Source: Gracilimonas sp.
GTDB lineage: Bacteria; Bacteroidota; Rhodothermia; Balneolales; Balneolaceae
Direction of reading: 5' to 3'
Assembly: GCF_040218225.1 (NCBI RefSeq)
Contig: NZ_JAVJQO010000008.1
Location: 862,186 to 926,185 of the forward strand
Length of the DNA stretch: 64,000 nucleotides
Positions within the stretch are counted from its first letter, which is position 1; each line of letters starts with the position of its first letter. Shown here piece after piece: positions 1 to 8,980 of the stretch. Made by a program: the position numbers and the translations under genes. The notes beneath the pieces are model-generated. The model had not been told where the DNA came from. It did not search any database and was given only the letters and a program-made list of their open reading frames with translations.

Positions 1-65
1 CGCAACCTATTTATATAAACCAGCGTACATCTGCCGTGTTTTTTCTATACCAACTAACTTTATCT

Positions 66-749
66 ATGAATACTTCTTCCCATCCTCTTAAAACAACCGC
101 CAGAATCACCGGTATTTGGTATTTGTTTATGGCAGTTTCAGGTGTGCTTGGATTTTTGGTCTTCCACCCGAAAATATTTATAACTGGAGACCCGGCAACC
201 ACACTACAAAATATTATCGATGGTGAGTCGATTGCCAGAATTCGTTTGTTACTGGAATTTGCCATTATTCTTTCCCAGGTCTTAACTGCCGTCTGGTTCT
301 ACAAATTGTTCAGCCCCATCAATGAATGGGCGGCCTGGTCCGTAGCGATCTGGGGCACTGTGAATGCCGTAGCCATTATGATCAGTGCTATTGGAATGGC
401 ATCGGCTCTTGAGATTGCAGACTCTTCCATGCCATTAGATGAACAGGTAATGCTGATCTCAGTGCTCCAAAGTGTAATTAAAAATGCTTGGGCTGCGGGA
501 AGCACATTCTTTGGTCTGTGGCTTATTCCCATGGGATTTATTGTATTTTCCTCCCAACGTATGCCGATATGGCTTGGCTACACTCTTATGATTGGAGGGG
601 TTGGGTATATTCTTAGCACACTACTTTATTATGCAGGAATAGAAGCATCAATCGTAAACTACCTGACTATACCAGCCACGATAGGTGAATTCTGGATGAT
701 CGGGTATCTGCTAATTTTCGGTATCCGGCCGAATACAAATGAGTCCTGA
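66..749 (+). CDS. DUF4386 family integral membrane protein
   Basis: A hydrophobic protein of 227 residues with about six membrane helices and the DUF4386 pattern: RITGIWYL near the N-terminus, then a GDP motif and a helix starting RIRLLLEFAI. The family has no assigned reaction. An in-frame GTG lies 30 bases upstream, but the ATG at 66 gives the usual family start (a short polar stretch, then TARITGIWYL), so I chose it. The upstream region is cut by the window edge, so operon context on the left is unknown. Ends in TGA, showing that chromosomal genes here use TGA as a stop. Confidence 0.85.
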   Translation: MNTSSHPLKTTARITGIWYLFMAVSGVLGFLVFHPKIFITGDPATTLQNIIDGESIARIRLLLEFAIILSQVLTAVWFYKLFSPINEWAAWSVAIWGTVNAVAIMISAIGMASALEIADSSMPLDEQVMLISVLQSVIKNAWAAGSTFFGLWLIPMGFIVFSSQRMPIWLGYTLMIGGVGYILSTLLYYAGIEASIVNYLTIPATIGEFWMIGYLLIFGIRPNTNES

Positions 750-1053
750 TTATTAAGGTGCATTTGACTTAAATTTACTTTCATTCTATGACTCCATGAA
801 AAGACTATCACCCAAATATCAAAAATAAACTTAGTGCATTATGGGCATCAGTGATATCGCTTCGAAATAGACTGGAATAAATTGCTCAAAACTACCTTTT
901 TTGGATCATGCGAGCCTTTTAAAACCGATTAATCCTGCTAACTCTACTGACAAGACTGGCAGGTATAAATGTGAAAGTAGCGTTTAAACAAGTAATTGAA
1001 GAGCGCAGATAAGCCAGGCATTTTATTGATTCAATCAATAACCTTATGTAAAT
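750..1053. other. intergenic, no gene seen
   Basis: About 300 bases without a convincing reading frame or RNA gene. It separates a rightward gene from a leftward gene, so their 3' ends face each other here. No repeat of families A or B is present. Confidence 0.5.
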
Positions 1054-1091
1054 GAAAAGGTTCCATTCGTAATTGAACGGAACCTTTCATT
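1054..1091 (-). terminator. hairpin downstream of lipoprotein gene
   Basis: Inverted repeat AAAGGTTCC / GGAACCTTT with a loop of about 14 bases, followed on the minus strand by TTTTCATTT. It lies just after the 1114-1533 gene. The T tract is interrupted, so termination strength is uncertain. Confidence 0.5.
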
Positions 1092-1113
1092 CTTAGCACT
1101 ATATCTACTTAAT

Positions 1114-1533
1114 TTATTCAAACTCGATGATATCAGCGGTAATAGAAACCGATGCTTTTGTATAAACCATAAAGTTCGACGTGTTGGAGTCATATTGAAT
1201 GTTAATAAGCGCTAGCGTTCTCCCTTCTATCGATTCTCCCTGTTCCTCGAAGTTATCCCAAAGCGATTCACGAGCTTCTTTATATAACATTTTATTTCCA
1301 TCAAGAGGAATGATACCTACAGAATTAGTGGCAACGCCCCATGAATAACTGGCTCCAAATAAATACGATGTTTCTGAGGTGCCCGTCACATTTTTAGCCA
1401 CAATAGTATAGTTTCCTTCTTTTAGCTGAACCTCGGTACTATTAGAGGCTACAAACATACCTGCGTTTCCACAGCCAGTAAGCAGAAATGCCACGGCCAT
1501 AAGAATGATAAATGTATAAGATTTCATGTTCAT
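1114..1533 (-). CDS. small lipoprotein, DUF6567-like
   Basis: A 139-residue protein with a lipoprotein signal: two Met codons, a hydrophobic stretch and the lipobox LLTGC around residues 17-21. It should be lipidated and membrane anchored. The mature part contains NYTIVAKNVTGT and repeated beta-type segments, resembling short Bacteroidota/Balneolota lipoproteins grouped as DUF6567 (assigned from memory). Function unknown. The stop of the upstream oxidoreductase is a few bases before this start, so the two are probably co-transcribed. Either of the first two Met codons (residue 1 or 3) could be the start. Confidence 0.75.
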   Translation of the reverse strand: MNMKSYTFIILMAVAFLLTGCGNAGMFVASNSTEVQLKEGNYTIVAKNVTGTSETSYLFGASYSWGVATNSVGIIPLDGNKMLYKEARESLWDNFEEQGESIEGRTLALINIQYDSNTSNFMVYTKASVSITADIIEFE

Positions 1534-1537
1534 AAGA

Positions 1538-2413
1538 TTATTTTTGATTGGATTGTTGTTTTAGTTGTTGTACTTCTTGGTTAAAAAAATCCTGTAAGCG
1601 ATGAGTGCCGTAGCGGGTTGCAATGCTTTCGCGCGAGATAAGTGTGAGAAAGAATTCGAGCGGTCCAAATCTTTGTCCGGGTAGAAAAATCTTAGCTGTA
1701 TGTAGTATCAATAACCTGATCCAGCCCGGAAGGTGAACAATGTCAGGCGGTTTATTCCAAGCGCATAAAGCCATTTCTGCTATCTCATTTTGAGTAAGGA
1801 TATCTGGTCCGCCTACCGCTATCTCTTTATCTTTCTGAGCAATAGCCCGTACGCACACTTCCGCAAGGTCAGCTCCGTGGATAGGATTTAGCTTAGACTC
1901 TCCATTCCCGAATAACAAAACTCTTCCTTTTTTGGCCATATGGAGTACGTCCCGCAGATCTGAAAAAAATCCATTAGTTCGAATAACGGTATATTCTAAT
2001 CCCGAAGCTTTAAGGGCATCCACAAATCGTTCTTTAGCTTCAGTGATCTTAAGATGGCGTAGCTTGTCTCCGTCTATGACAGACACATATATAAATTTCC
2101 TAACCCCGGCTCGTTCTGCTTCCTTTAGTAGGTTTAAATTTGCCCGGTAATCCACATCCATGTAGGTAAACCCATCTTTTTGGCGGGTGATGCCTATGGT
2201 TGATATCACGGTATAGACACCTTTACAAACACCACTCAGTGTTTCTGGCCGGGTTACTTCAGCCTGCACTATCTTGATATTTCGGTGTTTCAGGTCTTTC
2301 AACTTTTCCGGAGCCCGAACAAGAGCTAAAACTGGGATTCCCCAGCTATCCAGTTCTTCAAGTATATATTTGCCGAGATAGCCACTGGCTCCGGCAACTA
2401 ATATTTTTGTCAT
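1538..2413 (-). CDS. NAD(P)-binding SDR / NmrA-like oxidoreductase
   Basis: An atypical short-chain dehydrogenase. The N-terminus has a Rossmann fold with GASGYLGKY as the dinucleotide-binding glycine motif (residues ~7-15); later come VSTIGITR and FIYVSVIDG strands typical of NAD(P)H-binding NmrA-type proteins, and GNGESKLNPIHGADLA in the substrate-side part. The substrate cannot be read from sequence. I start at 2413 because AAGGA lies about eight bases before this ATG and the fold begins at residue 3; a further in-frame ATG 30 bases upstream adds a non-family extension. First gene of a two-gene unit with the lipoprotein that follows. Confidence 0.85.
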   Translation of the reverse strand: MTKILVAGASGYLGKYILEELDSWGIPVLALVRAPEKLKDLKHRNIKIVQAEVTRPETLSGVCKGVYTVISTIGITRQKDGFTYMDVDYRANLNLLKEAERAGVRKFIYVSVIDGDKLRHLKITEAKERFVDALKASGLEYTVIRTNGFFSDLRDVLHMAKKGRVLLFGNGESKLNPIHGADLAEVCVRAIAQKDKEIAVGGPDILTQNEIAEMALCAWNKPPDIVHLPGWIRLLILHTAKIFLPGQRFGPLEFFLTLISRESIATRYGTHRLQDFFNQEVQQLKQQSNQK

Positions 2414-2857
2414 GGTGCATTCCTTTTTTAATTCCAGAGCCAAGATCAGCAGGAAGCATCTAATAATCGTGCGGAATGATATTTTCGGCGCTTTTTATGA
2501 AATCTCGGACTTTTTAGAAAAGAGAAAGGACTGTTAGCAACAGAATGAGAAGACTCAACCACTCTGCACTGAAAATTCAGCGTTTTCAAACCCTTGGCTG
2601 GGACCAATGTAGGAAGTAATTAAAATGAGAGAGTAGGTAACTACTTATTCTGAGGCCTAAGCTTTGACCTCTCTTCCTGAAAATCGGGACTCCTTCTCAA
2701 TGAGAGACTTTTTCCAGGCTTCTTTAAAAACCTATTCCTATGTAAGTCTCTGACGTGTTATGTGCGTCTTTCTCCTTGTGAAGGAGAAAACAAATGAGGT
2801 CAAAAATGAAGATTCTGTTGCAGATTAAGACTCCTTGCAGGCTTAGAATCAAGCCTC
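2414..2857. other. intergenic, no gene seen
   Basis: About 440 bases between two leftward genes. No reading frame, RNA gene or strong hairpin was recognised. It presumably holds the promoter of the oxidoreductase gene at its left end. Confidence 0.4.
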
Positions 2858-4666
2858 CTACTGATGCTTCTTCAACCACTTGCGTGGGGTAATACCTGTT
2901 TTCTTTTTGAAGTAATCATTGAAAGTGGATTTAGAATTAAACCCACTTTCAAAAGCTAAACCCAGTAAGGTGAAATTCTTATTAGCGGGATCCAGTGACT
3001 TCTGCTTAAAACACTCCAACCGGAAATTATTAACATAATCGTTGAAGCTTACCCCCACCTGATCGTTCAGCATCCATGATAATTTATTTGGATGAAGTCC
3101 GGCTTCATCAGCCAGGGTTCTCAAAGTCAATGCCGTATCAAGATAGCGTTCATCTTGTTGCATTAACTGATCGAGTTTTTTTATAGCCATGTCGATCTCT
3201 TCAGGCTGCATCAATAATCTGGCATCAACCTCATTATTCTTATGCGCATTTCCATTACTCAGCTCCTGCCCTGATCGTTTGTTGGGTAACCGGGATGGTT
3301 TGAATGTTTTTGTGACCAACTCTTTATAACCATCTGTTTCTCGAATTTTGTCAAGAAATAGGCGGCTTAGGAAGTTTGCGAACTGACCTCTTTTTCCAGC
3401 CACGGCATTTTGAAGAAGGTCCAGTGCTTTTTCTTTCTCCCCAAACTGCGTATATAAAAACAAAGGCCAGGGCACAATTGAAAAACCTTCTTCTTCTTCT
3501 ACGATCTCATCAATATCCTCACGCTTGATACCATGATCGACAGGTTGATGAGTCAATGTATACAGCATGCTACATGATTTCGGAGATTGAGCCAATGGCG
3601 TATTTTCTAAATAGGCCTCCAAGGCTTCTTTACGCTTTAACTTGATCAGGCTAAGTTGCTTCAAGGTGATGGCATGCGTGAAATTCGGATCGGTCCGGAG
3701 AGCGGCTTCTATACTTGCAAGGGCCGATTCATAGTCTTCCTGCAAATAATGAATGTTCGCTTTGGTAAAATGATGGTTGGGCGAAAGTGGATCCAGCTGA
3801 AGGATATGTTTTGTATGATCCATAGCTTCATCGAACCAACCAATGGCCGTATATAATTCAGCTAACCCTTCCTCGGCTTCCGTATAAGATGGATTTAAGG
3901 CCATTGACCTTAGATATAGCTTTTCTGCTTCCCGATAATTCCAGTGCCCCCAAAATTCAAGCGTTGCTTTGCTATAGTATCCCAGAAATGACTGATCATC
4001 GACCTCAAATCCGCGACTTATATAATCTGCTGCAATGTCAAGTGATGCAATATTTGGGGTCCAGGACCCAAACATTGAATGACAAAAACCCGCTCCAAAA
4101 TATGGCCAGGAAAAATCTGGATCCATCTCTATACATTGCTGATAAAACTTCATTGCATTATCGATCCCTTCACGGTCCCAACGCAAGTGATTATATCGCG
4201 CCTTTAAATAGAGATTATATGCCTGAATATTCTGAGTGGGCACAGCCACCAGGCGTTCACCGATTTCCAGGTGACCAAAATTTTCCCTGATCTGTTCCGC
4301 GATAGCTAAGCTAATCTCATCCTGAAGCTCAAAGATATCCTCAATATCACGATCAAAGCGACCCGACCATATTTGAAATCCATCTGTCGTTTGTATCAGC
4401 TGAGCAGAGATCCGGACTCTTTTCTTTGACTTACGTACACTCCCCTCCAGCACCGTAGATACACCCAACTGATTACCAATATGACGCACATCCATATGTC
4501 GCCCTTTGAACGCAAACGAAGAAGTTCTCGCAGTCACCTTTAAACCCTGAATCCGGGTCAAGGCATTAATGATATCTTCGGTGATGCCATCACTGAAATA
4601 TTCATTTTCAGGATCTGAACTGAGATTCAGAAATGGCAGAATAGCTATGGATTTATTATCGATCAA
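2858..4666 (-). CDS. TolB-like N-domain / TPR / AraC-type regulator
   Basis: A predicted cytoplasmic transcription regulator of 602 residues. Residues ~1-125 match the adenylate-cyclase-associated TolB-like domain (SIAILPFLNLSSDPENEYF, GSVRKSKKRVRISAQLI). Residues ~150-350 are TPR-like helices (EAEEGLAELYTAIGWFDEA, HHFTKANIHYLQEDYESAL). Residues ~500-602 are an AraC helix-turn-helix pair (AGLHPNKLSWMLNDQVGVSF and FESGFNSKSTFNDYFKK). Such proteins probably sense a protein or ligand through the TPR part. The only start I can place is TTG at 4666, without a good ribosome site, and it cuts straight into the first beta strand; the N-terminus may be shortened. No target gene is evident next to it. 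Confidence 0.85.
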   Translation of the reverse strand: MIDNKSIAILPFLNLSSDPENEYFSDGITEDIINALTRIQGLKVTARTSSFAFKGRHMDVRHIGNQLGVSTVLEGSVRKSKKRVRISAQLIQTTDGFQIWSGRFDRDIEDIFELQDEISLAIAEQIRENFGHLEIGERLVAVPTQNIQAYNLYLKARYNHLRWDREGIDNAMKFYQQCIEMDPDFSWPYFGAGFCHSMFGSWTPNIASLDIAADYISRGFEVDDQSFLGYYSKATLEFWGHWNYREAEKLYLRSMALNPSYTEAEEGLAELYTAIGWFDEAMDHTKHILQLDPLSPNHHFTKANIHYLQEDYESALASIEAALRTDPNFTHAITLKQLSLIKLKRKEALEAYLENTPLAQSPKSCSMLYTLTHQPVDHGIKREDIDEIVEEEEGFSIVPWPLFLYTQFGEKEKALDLLQNAVAGKRGQFANFLSRLFLDKIRETDGYKELVTKTFKPSRLPNKRSGQELSNGNAHKNNEVDARLLMQPEEIDMAIKKLDQLMQQDERYLDTALTLRTLADEAGLHPNKLSWMLNDQVGVSFNDYVNNFRLECFKQKSLDPANKNFTLLGLAFESGFNSKSTFNDYFKKKTGITPRKWLKKHQ

Positions 4667-5491
4667 AAATAAAGAAGGTGTTTAAGTACTACCCGTTATT
4701 CATATATACAGGAAGAAGATATAAAATCATGGGAATAAAGGAACAGAAATAAAAAGGTCAGACGATAGGTGTCATTAATATCCTTTACAGTAACTCGGAC
4801 ACGGGGAGCCGTCCTTGTTTTATTTCTAATTGGATTACCCTCCTTTTATTATCAGCACGTAATGGGAGCATAGCCTCAGCTGAGCATCCGGGAAAAGAGC
4901 TCCGGTTAGGGGACAAAGACGAATACTATAACCTATTGTATCAAATCACCAAGTACCTCCGCTCTCTTTTTAATCCCATCAATTATTCCAGTTGATATTG
5001 AAGTCCATTCGACATTAAAAAAAAGAGCGTTAAGAAGATGACGAAATGAAGCGTGAAGAAAGAAATCATACCGCATGGCACTTGATCTACAGGCAAACCC
5101 GGCCGGGGAGCATTGATTTCTTTTAGCGGAATGTAGCCATCTTTAGCTCTTTTTTCGCAGTCGAGAGCTTTTGGTTCTTTTGTCGGTACAAAAGAACAAG
5201 GAAAACAATGACAGGCAACCAAGTCCTTTCCTGCACGAGAAGCCGGAGCTTCCGGGACAGCATTGCGAAGATGGATCTTCGCAACAAGGTAAAAGCCACT
5301 GGTCTAATCCCTTTCTCCATAAGCACTCTTAAAGTCCAAAATTTCATCAATACGTCCGTGATTTCATTTCAGGACGTTTGACCTGCTATTTCTTACGATC
5401 ATTGATCTGTCGATTCGATTAAGTGGATTTTTAAAACTGAATCTATCGACAAATATCAAATCATTCATTTAATCATTTAAAATTTAGAACA
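4667..5491. other. intergenic with degenerate repeated element
   Basis: 825 bases without a credible gene. Weak minus-strand frames at 4983-5350 look like translated repeat rather than protein: no conserved domain and low-complexity ends. The stretch contains the inverted repeat TTCTTTTGT / ACAAAAGAA near 5175 and a segment GCATTGCGAAGATGGATC at 5261 that recurs as GCGTTGCGAAGATGGAAT at 29042, beside the family B array. It is best read as a decayed interspersed repeat plus the promoter of the next gene. Confidence 0.5.
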
Positions 5492-6139
5492 ATGAAAAAC
5501 CTACTTATTATTGTTTTTACGCTTGTCTCAATTAGTTCTTTTGCTCAAACTAGCTCACCGGAGGGTAAAGAAACTGAAGTAGCCTATAAGTGGCGGGTAA
5601 GTATGCCTTATTTAGTTCCAGATGAGATTGCCTATGGTTATGGAAAGCGAACTAGTATTCAAATGGTAGAATTACATATAAAACGTAACCTTGATGATAA
5701 GAGCATCATTGGAGTGAAGTTTGCTACATGGCGATTATTTCAACCCATGGGAATCACATGGTGGCAGGGTGTTGTGGATAAAATAGAATCTGGGACTGAA
5801 TACTACGATGGATACTTAAGAGAAACAGGAATTGGCGTCTCATATCAACGCATGCTTTGGAAAGGGCTTTTTGCATCTGTTGAAGTGCTACCACAAATTC
5901 AAACCTATACCGATCTAGACGGTAAAAAAATCAAAAATGGATTTAAGCTTTATAACTCGGTTCATTTGGGTTATCACGCAGCATTTGGGAAGAAAAAACG
6001 ATTTTTCATAGAACCTCAGGTTCATATCAACCAGTGGATGTTTGATAACAACTCGCCTGCTGGATTTAAGGAGTTTGATGACAAATATGGAAACTTTTTC
6101 TTTTTTGAGCCAAATATTTATTTAGGGTGGAAATTTTAA
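5492..6139 (+). CDS. secreted outer-membrane beta-barrel-like protein
   Basis: A 215-residue protein with a clear Sec signal peptide (a hydrophobic stretch ending SSFAQ, cleavage near residue 19). The mature part is a series of amphipathic beta strands ending in aromatic residues (GVSYQRMLWKGLFASVEVL, VHLGYHAAFGKKKRFFIEP) and the last strand ends YLGWKF, with the terminal Phe typical of outer-membrane barrels. About eight strands would fit. Function unknown. The closely following hydrolase and oxidoreductase genes run the same way, so an operon is possible, although the gap of about 77 bases leaves room for a separate promoter. Confidence 0.7.
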   Translation: MKNLLIIVFTLVSISSFAQTSSPEGKETEVAYKWRVSMPYLVPDEIAYGYGKRTSIQMVELHIKRNLDDKSIIGVKFATWRLFQPMGITWWQGVVDKIESGTEYYDGYLRETGIGVSYQRMLWKGLFASVEVLPQIQTYTDLDGKKIKNGFKLYNSVHLGYHAAFGKKKRFFIEPQVHINQWMFDNNSPAGFKEFDDKYGNFFFFEPNIYLGWKF

Positions 6140-6216
6140 AGTTTAGCGGCCTCATAGCAGCGATGGGATATGCCCAAAAGAATAACTCCACTAAGAAAGA
6201 CTAATAACCTGATACT

Positions 6217-7062
6217 ATGTTTAAATCCAAACAGGGCAAGAAAGAAATACTTCAACTATACGATGCAAAGCTGGATAGCCTAAAGATTGAATATGAATAC
6301 TTAACGGTACAAACCAGTTTTGGAAAGACCAACATCATAGCAACAGGAGATCCTGCAAATCCGCCGATCATAATTGTTCATGGTTCAAATGGGTGTGCCC
6401 CTATTGCTCTCGAGACCTATGCTAATCTGCATAAAACCTATAGAGTTTTTGCGGTGGATGTCCTGGCTCAACCCAATAAAAGTGCTGAGACCCGCTTAAG
6501 TATGAAAGATGATTCCTACGGTATATGGATGAATGAAATCATCACAAGTCTGGATTTAAGCTCGGTTACCCTGGCAGGATTTTCATTTGGCGGATTGATC
6601 ATTCTGAAAACGCTGGAACATGATGAGAGCAACATCAAAGAAGTGTACTTATCAGCGCCAGCATATATCGTAAATGGAAATCCATTGAAGGCCATTTTCA
6701 AAGTGTTTATCCCTATGAAAAGGTATATGAAAACTAAAAAAGTAAAGTATGTCGAGAAGTTTCTGTCCCACTTGTTCACCGATCGGGATGAGTTTGCTAT
6801 CGAATTTCTTTCCAAAGTCTTTTTAGAATTTGAGATGGACTTTACCCCGGTTCCTGTCATAGATGCTAAGGCAGCCAAAGAAATCACAACTCCGATTACC
6901 ATTTTCGCAGCTCAAAACGACATCATGTTTCCCGGAAATAAAATGATAAAACGGGCAGCAAAGATATTTCCGTCGCTTATAAAAAGTACGCTTTTGGATC
7001 ACTCAAAACATGTTCAAAACAATGAACAAAACGAAATGATTGAACGGGAGATCATGAGATAA
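6217..7062 (+). CDS. alpha/beta hydrolase
   Basis: A 281-residue alpha/beta-hydrolase fold protein without signal peptide. The oxyanion-side motif is IIVHGSNGC, the nucleophile elbow is GFSFGG (Ser near residue 124), the acid is probably Asp in AAQNDIMFP and the base His in LLDHSKH near the C-terminus, so the catalytic triad appears complete. The substrate is not predictable; esterase, lipase and haloperoxidase-like enzymes share this pattern. It sits between a secreted barrel protein and an MDR oxidoreductase in the same direction. Confidence 0.85.
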   Translation: MFKSKQGKKEILQLYDAKLDSLKIEYEYLTVQTSFGKTNIIATGDPANPPIIIVHGSNGCAPIALETYANLHKTYRVFAVDVLAQPNKSAETRLSMKDDSYGIWMNEIITSLDLSSVTLAGFSFGGLIILKTLEHDESNIKEVYLSAPAYIVNGNPLKAIFKVFIPMKRYMKTKKVKYVEKFLSHLFTDRDEFAIEFLSKVFLEFEMDFTPVPVIDAKAAKEITTPITIFAAQNDIMFPGNKMIKRAAKIFPSLIKSTLLDHSKHVQNNEQNEMIEREIMR

Positions 7063-7104
7063 GGAGTGCTAGAAATTTGGTTCACCTTAAACTTTGTAAT
7101 CATT

Positions 7105-8043
7105 ATGAAAGCGATTAAATGTTTGAAATACGGAGGTTCTGAAAACCTGGTACTGGCAGATGTTGAAAAACCAAACCCAAAAAACAATGAGGTGTTGATA
7201 GAAATAAAAGCTACCTCAGTCACCGCCAGCGATGTGCTTATACGAAGATTGGATGAGCCGCTTATTTCAAAATTTATACTTCAAATCATCTTCGGTTTTG
7301 GGAAACCACGCAACCCCATTTTGGGGATGGTATCATCCGGAGTAGTGGTAGCAAAGGGCGAAAAAGCAACCTCCTTCCAGATAGGTGATGAAGTATTTGC
7401 CTACGGTTCTATTTCCCCTACCAATCACCGCTTTGGGTCTTATGCAGAGTATATATGCCTGCCCGAAGACTGGAGTATCGCCCTGAAACCGCCCAACATC
7501 AGTCATAATGAGGCTGCCGCTACTCCCTATGGTGGCTTACTGTCTATGCATCTACTGAGCAAAACCTCCATTCAGAAAGGCGATGAAGTCTTAATCTACG
7601 GGGCTTCTGGCAGTATTGGGACCATGGCGGTGCAATTAGCCAAAATTGCCGGCGCAAACGTAACCGCTGTTTGTAGCGGCAAAACCGTTGACTTGGTCAA
7701 ATCGCTGGGTAGTGATCGGGTGATTGATTACACCCTTCAGGGTGCTGAAAAACAGTTATCCACTTATAAATATGTATTAGACGCCGTCGGAAACTCAAAG
7801 TCCTCAATACTGAAAGAAAAAAGCAAAAAGGCGTTACATAAAAATGGTAAATACATATCCATTGATACTGGCGTACCCAAAACCCCTAAAAGTGCTTTTA
7901 TACAATTGAAAAACTACCTCGCAGCAGGGAAAATCAAACCGGTAATTGATAGAGTCTTCCCATTAGAAAAAATGGCCGAGGCCCACGATTATGTTAAACT
8001 TGGGCATAAGCAAGGTAATGTCATCATAAGTGTTTCCCTTTGA
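7105..8043 (+). CDS. MDR-family NAD(P)-dependent (quinone) oxidoreductase
   Basis: A 312-residue medium-chain dehydrogenase/reductase. The N-terminal GroES-like part begins MKAIKCLKYGGSENL and contains GMVSSGVVVAKGEKATSFQ; the cofactor motif is LIYGASGSIGTMAVQLAK (AxGxxG class of zinc-free quinone reductases), and the typical cysteine/histidine ligands of zinc alcohol dehydrogenases are absent. The predicted reaction is NADPH-dependent reduction of an enone or quinone. I start at ATG 7105; an upstream in-frame ATG at 7066 adds 13 unusual residues right after the stop of the hydrolase gene. Probably co-transcribed with that gene. Confidence 0.85.
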   Translation: MKAIKCLKYGGSENLVLADVEKPNPKNNEVLIEIKATSVTASDVLIRRLDEPLISKFILQIIFGFGKPRNPILGMVSSGVVVAKGEKATSFQIGDEVFAYGSISPTNHRFGSYAEYICLPEDWSIALKPPNISHNEAAATPYGGLLSMHLLSKTSIQKGDEVLIYGASGSIGTMAVQLAKIAGANVTAVCSGKTVDLVKSLGSDRVIDYTLQGAEKQLSTYKYVLDAVGNSKSSILKEKSKKALHKNGKYISIDTGVPKTPKSAFIQLKNYLAAGKIKPVIDRVFPLEKMAEAHDYVKLGHKQGNVIISVSL

Positions 8044-8110
8044 CCTGTCAAAGAACAAAACAAAAATAACCATGAATTCAGCGCTAAAATCATTATCAAA
8101 AAAAACAAAG

Positions 8111-8704
8111 ATGAAAACTCAACTTATTACACTCTTATGCTTGATTATATTAAGTGCTTGCGATAGCCAAAAGAAACCTGACCTTACCCAACAACCTACT
8201 ATCGAAGATTATCAACTTGGCGAAACGTGGGTTTGGAAATACAAAGGCGTAACGACTGAAGGAGAAGTACGTTCAGATGGCACCGACAAACGAATGATCG
8301 TACAAATGAATGAAGGATTGGGAATGACCATAGGCAATGACACCATTCCTCTCGCCGACATCGTGAAGCCGGATGAAAGCGAAACACCTAAGTATGACTG
8401 GCCATTGGAAGTAGGTAAGACGTGGAAATATGAAAACAGCTGGACCAGTCAGGATGGTACCACGGGAACACAGAGTCAACAAGCCGAAGTGTTATCCTAT
8501 CAGGAGGAAACGGTAGAAGCCGGAACATTCATGGCATATACCATCAAGTACACCGGTAAAACCACAAATTCCAGAGGATATAATGCGGATGAAGAGGAGA
8601 TTTGGTTGTATGCTCCGGTAGTAAAAACTTTTATTAAACTGACTCAGTCTCAAGGTGATTTTTTGTATGTCGAGGAACTCATTGAATATTCTAAACCCAA
8701 TTGA
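8111..8704 (+). CDS. lipoprotein of unknown function
   Basis: The protein from ATG 8111 has a short positively charged start, a hydrophobic stretch and the lipobox LSAC (Cys near residue 17), so it should be a lipoprotein of about 197 residues. The mature part is beta-rich with a repeated style of W-containing strands (GETWVWKYKG, GKTWKYENSW), similar to other Bacteroidota extracytoplasmic proteins of unknown role. Two upstream in-frame starts (8030, 8072) overlap the previous gene or precede the signal peptide and are less likely. Confidence 0.75.
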   Translation: MKTQLITLLCLIILSACDSQKKPDLTQQPTIEDYQLGETWVWKYKGVTTEGEVRSDGTDKRMIVQMNEGLGMTIGNDTIPLADIVKPDESETPKYDWPLEVGKTWKYENSWTSQDGTTGTQSQQAEVLSYQEETVEAGTFMAYTIKYTGKTTNSRGYNADEEEIWLYAPVVKTFIKLTQSQGDFLYVEELIEYSKPN

Positions 8705-8766
8705 TCCGGAAAAATAAAAGTGCAAGACATACCTGACAAAAGGCTTCAGGCGAAATGGAGAGACAT

Positions 8767-8798
8767 AAAAAAAGCCGGCCATCTTGCGATGATCGGCT
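8767..8798 (-). terminator. rho-independent terminator of tRNA-Asn
   Basis: On the minus strand AGCCGATCATC, loop GCAA, GATGGCCGGCT, then seven T. The GCAA tetraloop and T run make a textbook terminator placed directly after the tRNA. Confidence 0.85.
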
Positions 8799-8804
8799 GT
8801 TAAG

Positions 8805-8876
8805 CTCCCCGGGTAGGATTCGAACCTACGACCAATTGATTAACAGTCAACTGCTCTGCCACTGAGCTACCGAGGA
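8805..8876 (-). tRNA. tRNA-Asn (anticodon GTT)
   Basis: The minus strand folds as a tRNA: acceptor TCCTCGG pairs with CCGGGGA (one G-T pair), D arm GCTC...GAGC, anticodon arm TTGACTGTTAATCAA with anticodon GTT, and T arm GTAGGTTCGAATCCTAC. The discriminator is G and CCA is not encoded. It stands alone, with its own terminator downstream and truA upstream on the same strand. Confidence 0.95.
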
Positions 8877-8914
8877 ATGTTTGTAGCTTTTTGACTTTAT
8901 TTACTTCAATAAAT

Positions 8915-8938
8915 AAAAAAAGCCCCGTTGAAGGGGCG
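8915..8938 (-). terminator. rho-independent terminator after truA
   Basis: On the minus strand GCCCC, loop TTCAAC, GGGGC, then TTTTTTTAT. It ends the truA transcript and insulates it from the tRNA. Confidence 0.85.
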
Positions 8939-8980
8939 ACAAATATAAAGACATTATCCGCCTACTTTCAACACTTTTCT

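Noticed and set aside
4983..5350. Two overlapping minus-strand frames as small proteins
   Set aside because: No domain or good start; part of the stretch recurs in an intergenic region at 29042, so it is more likely repeat DNA.
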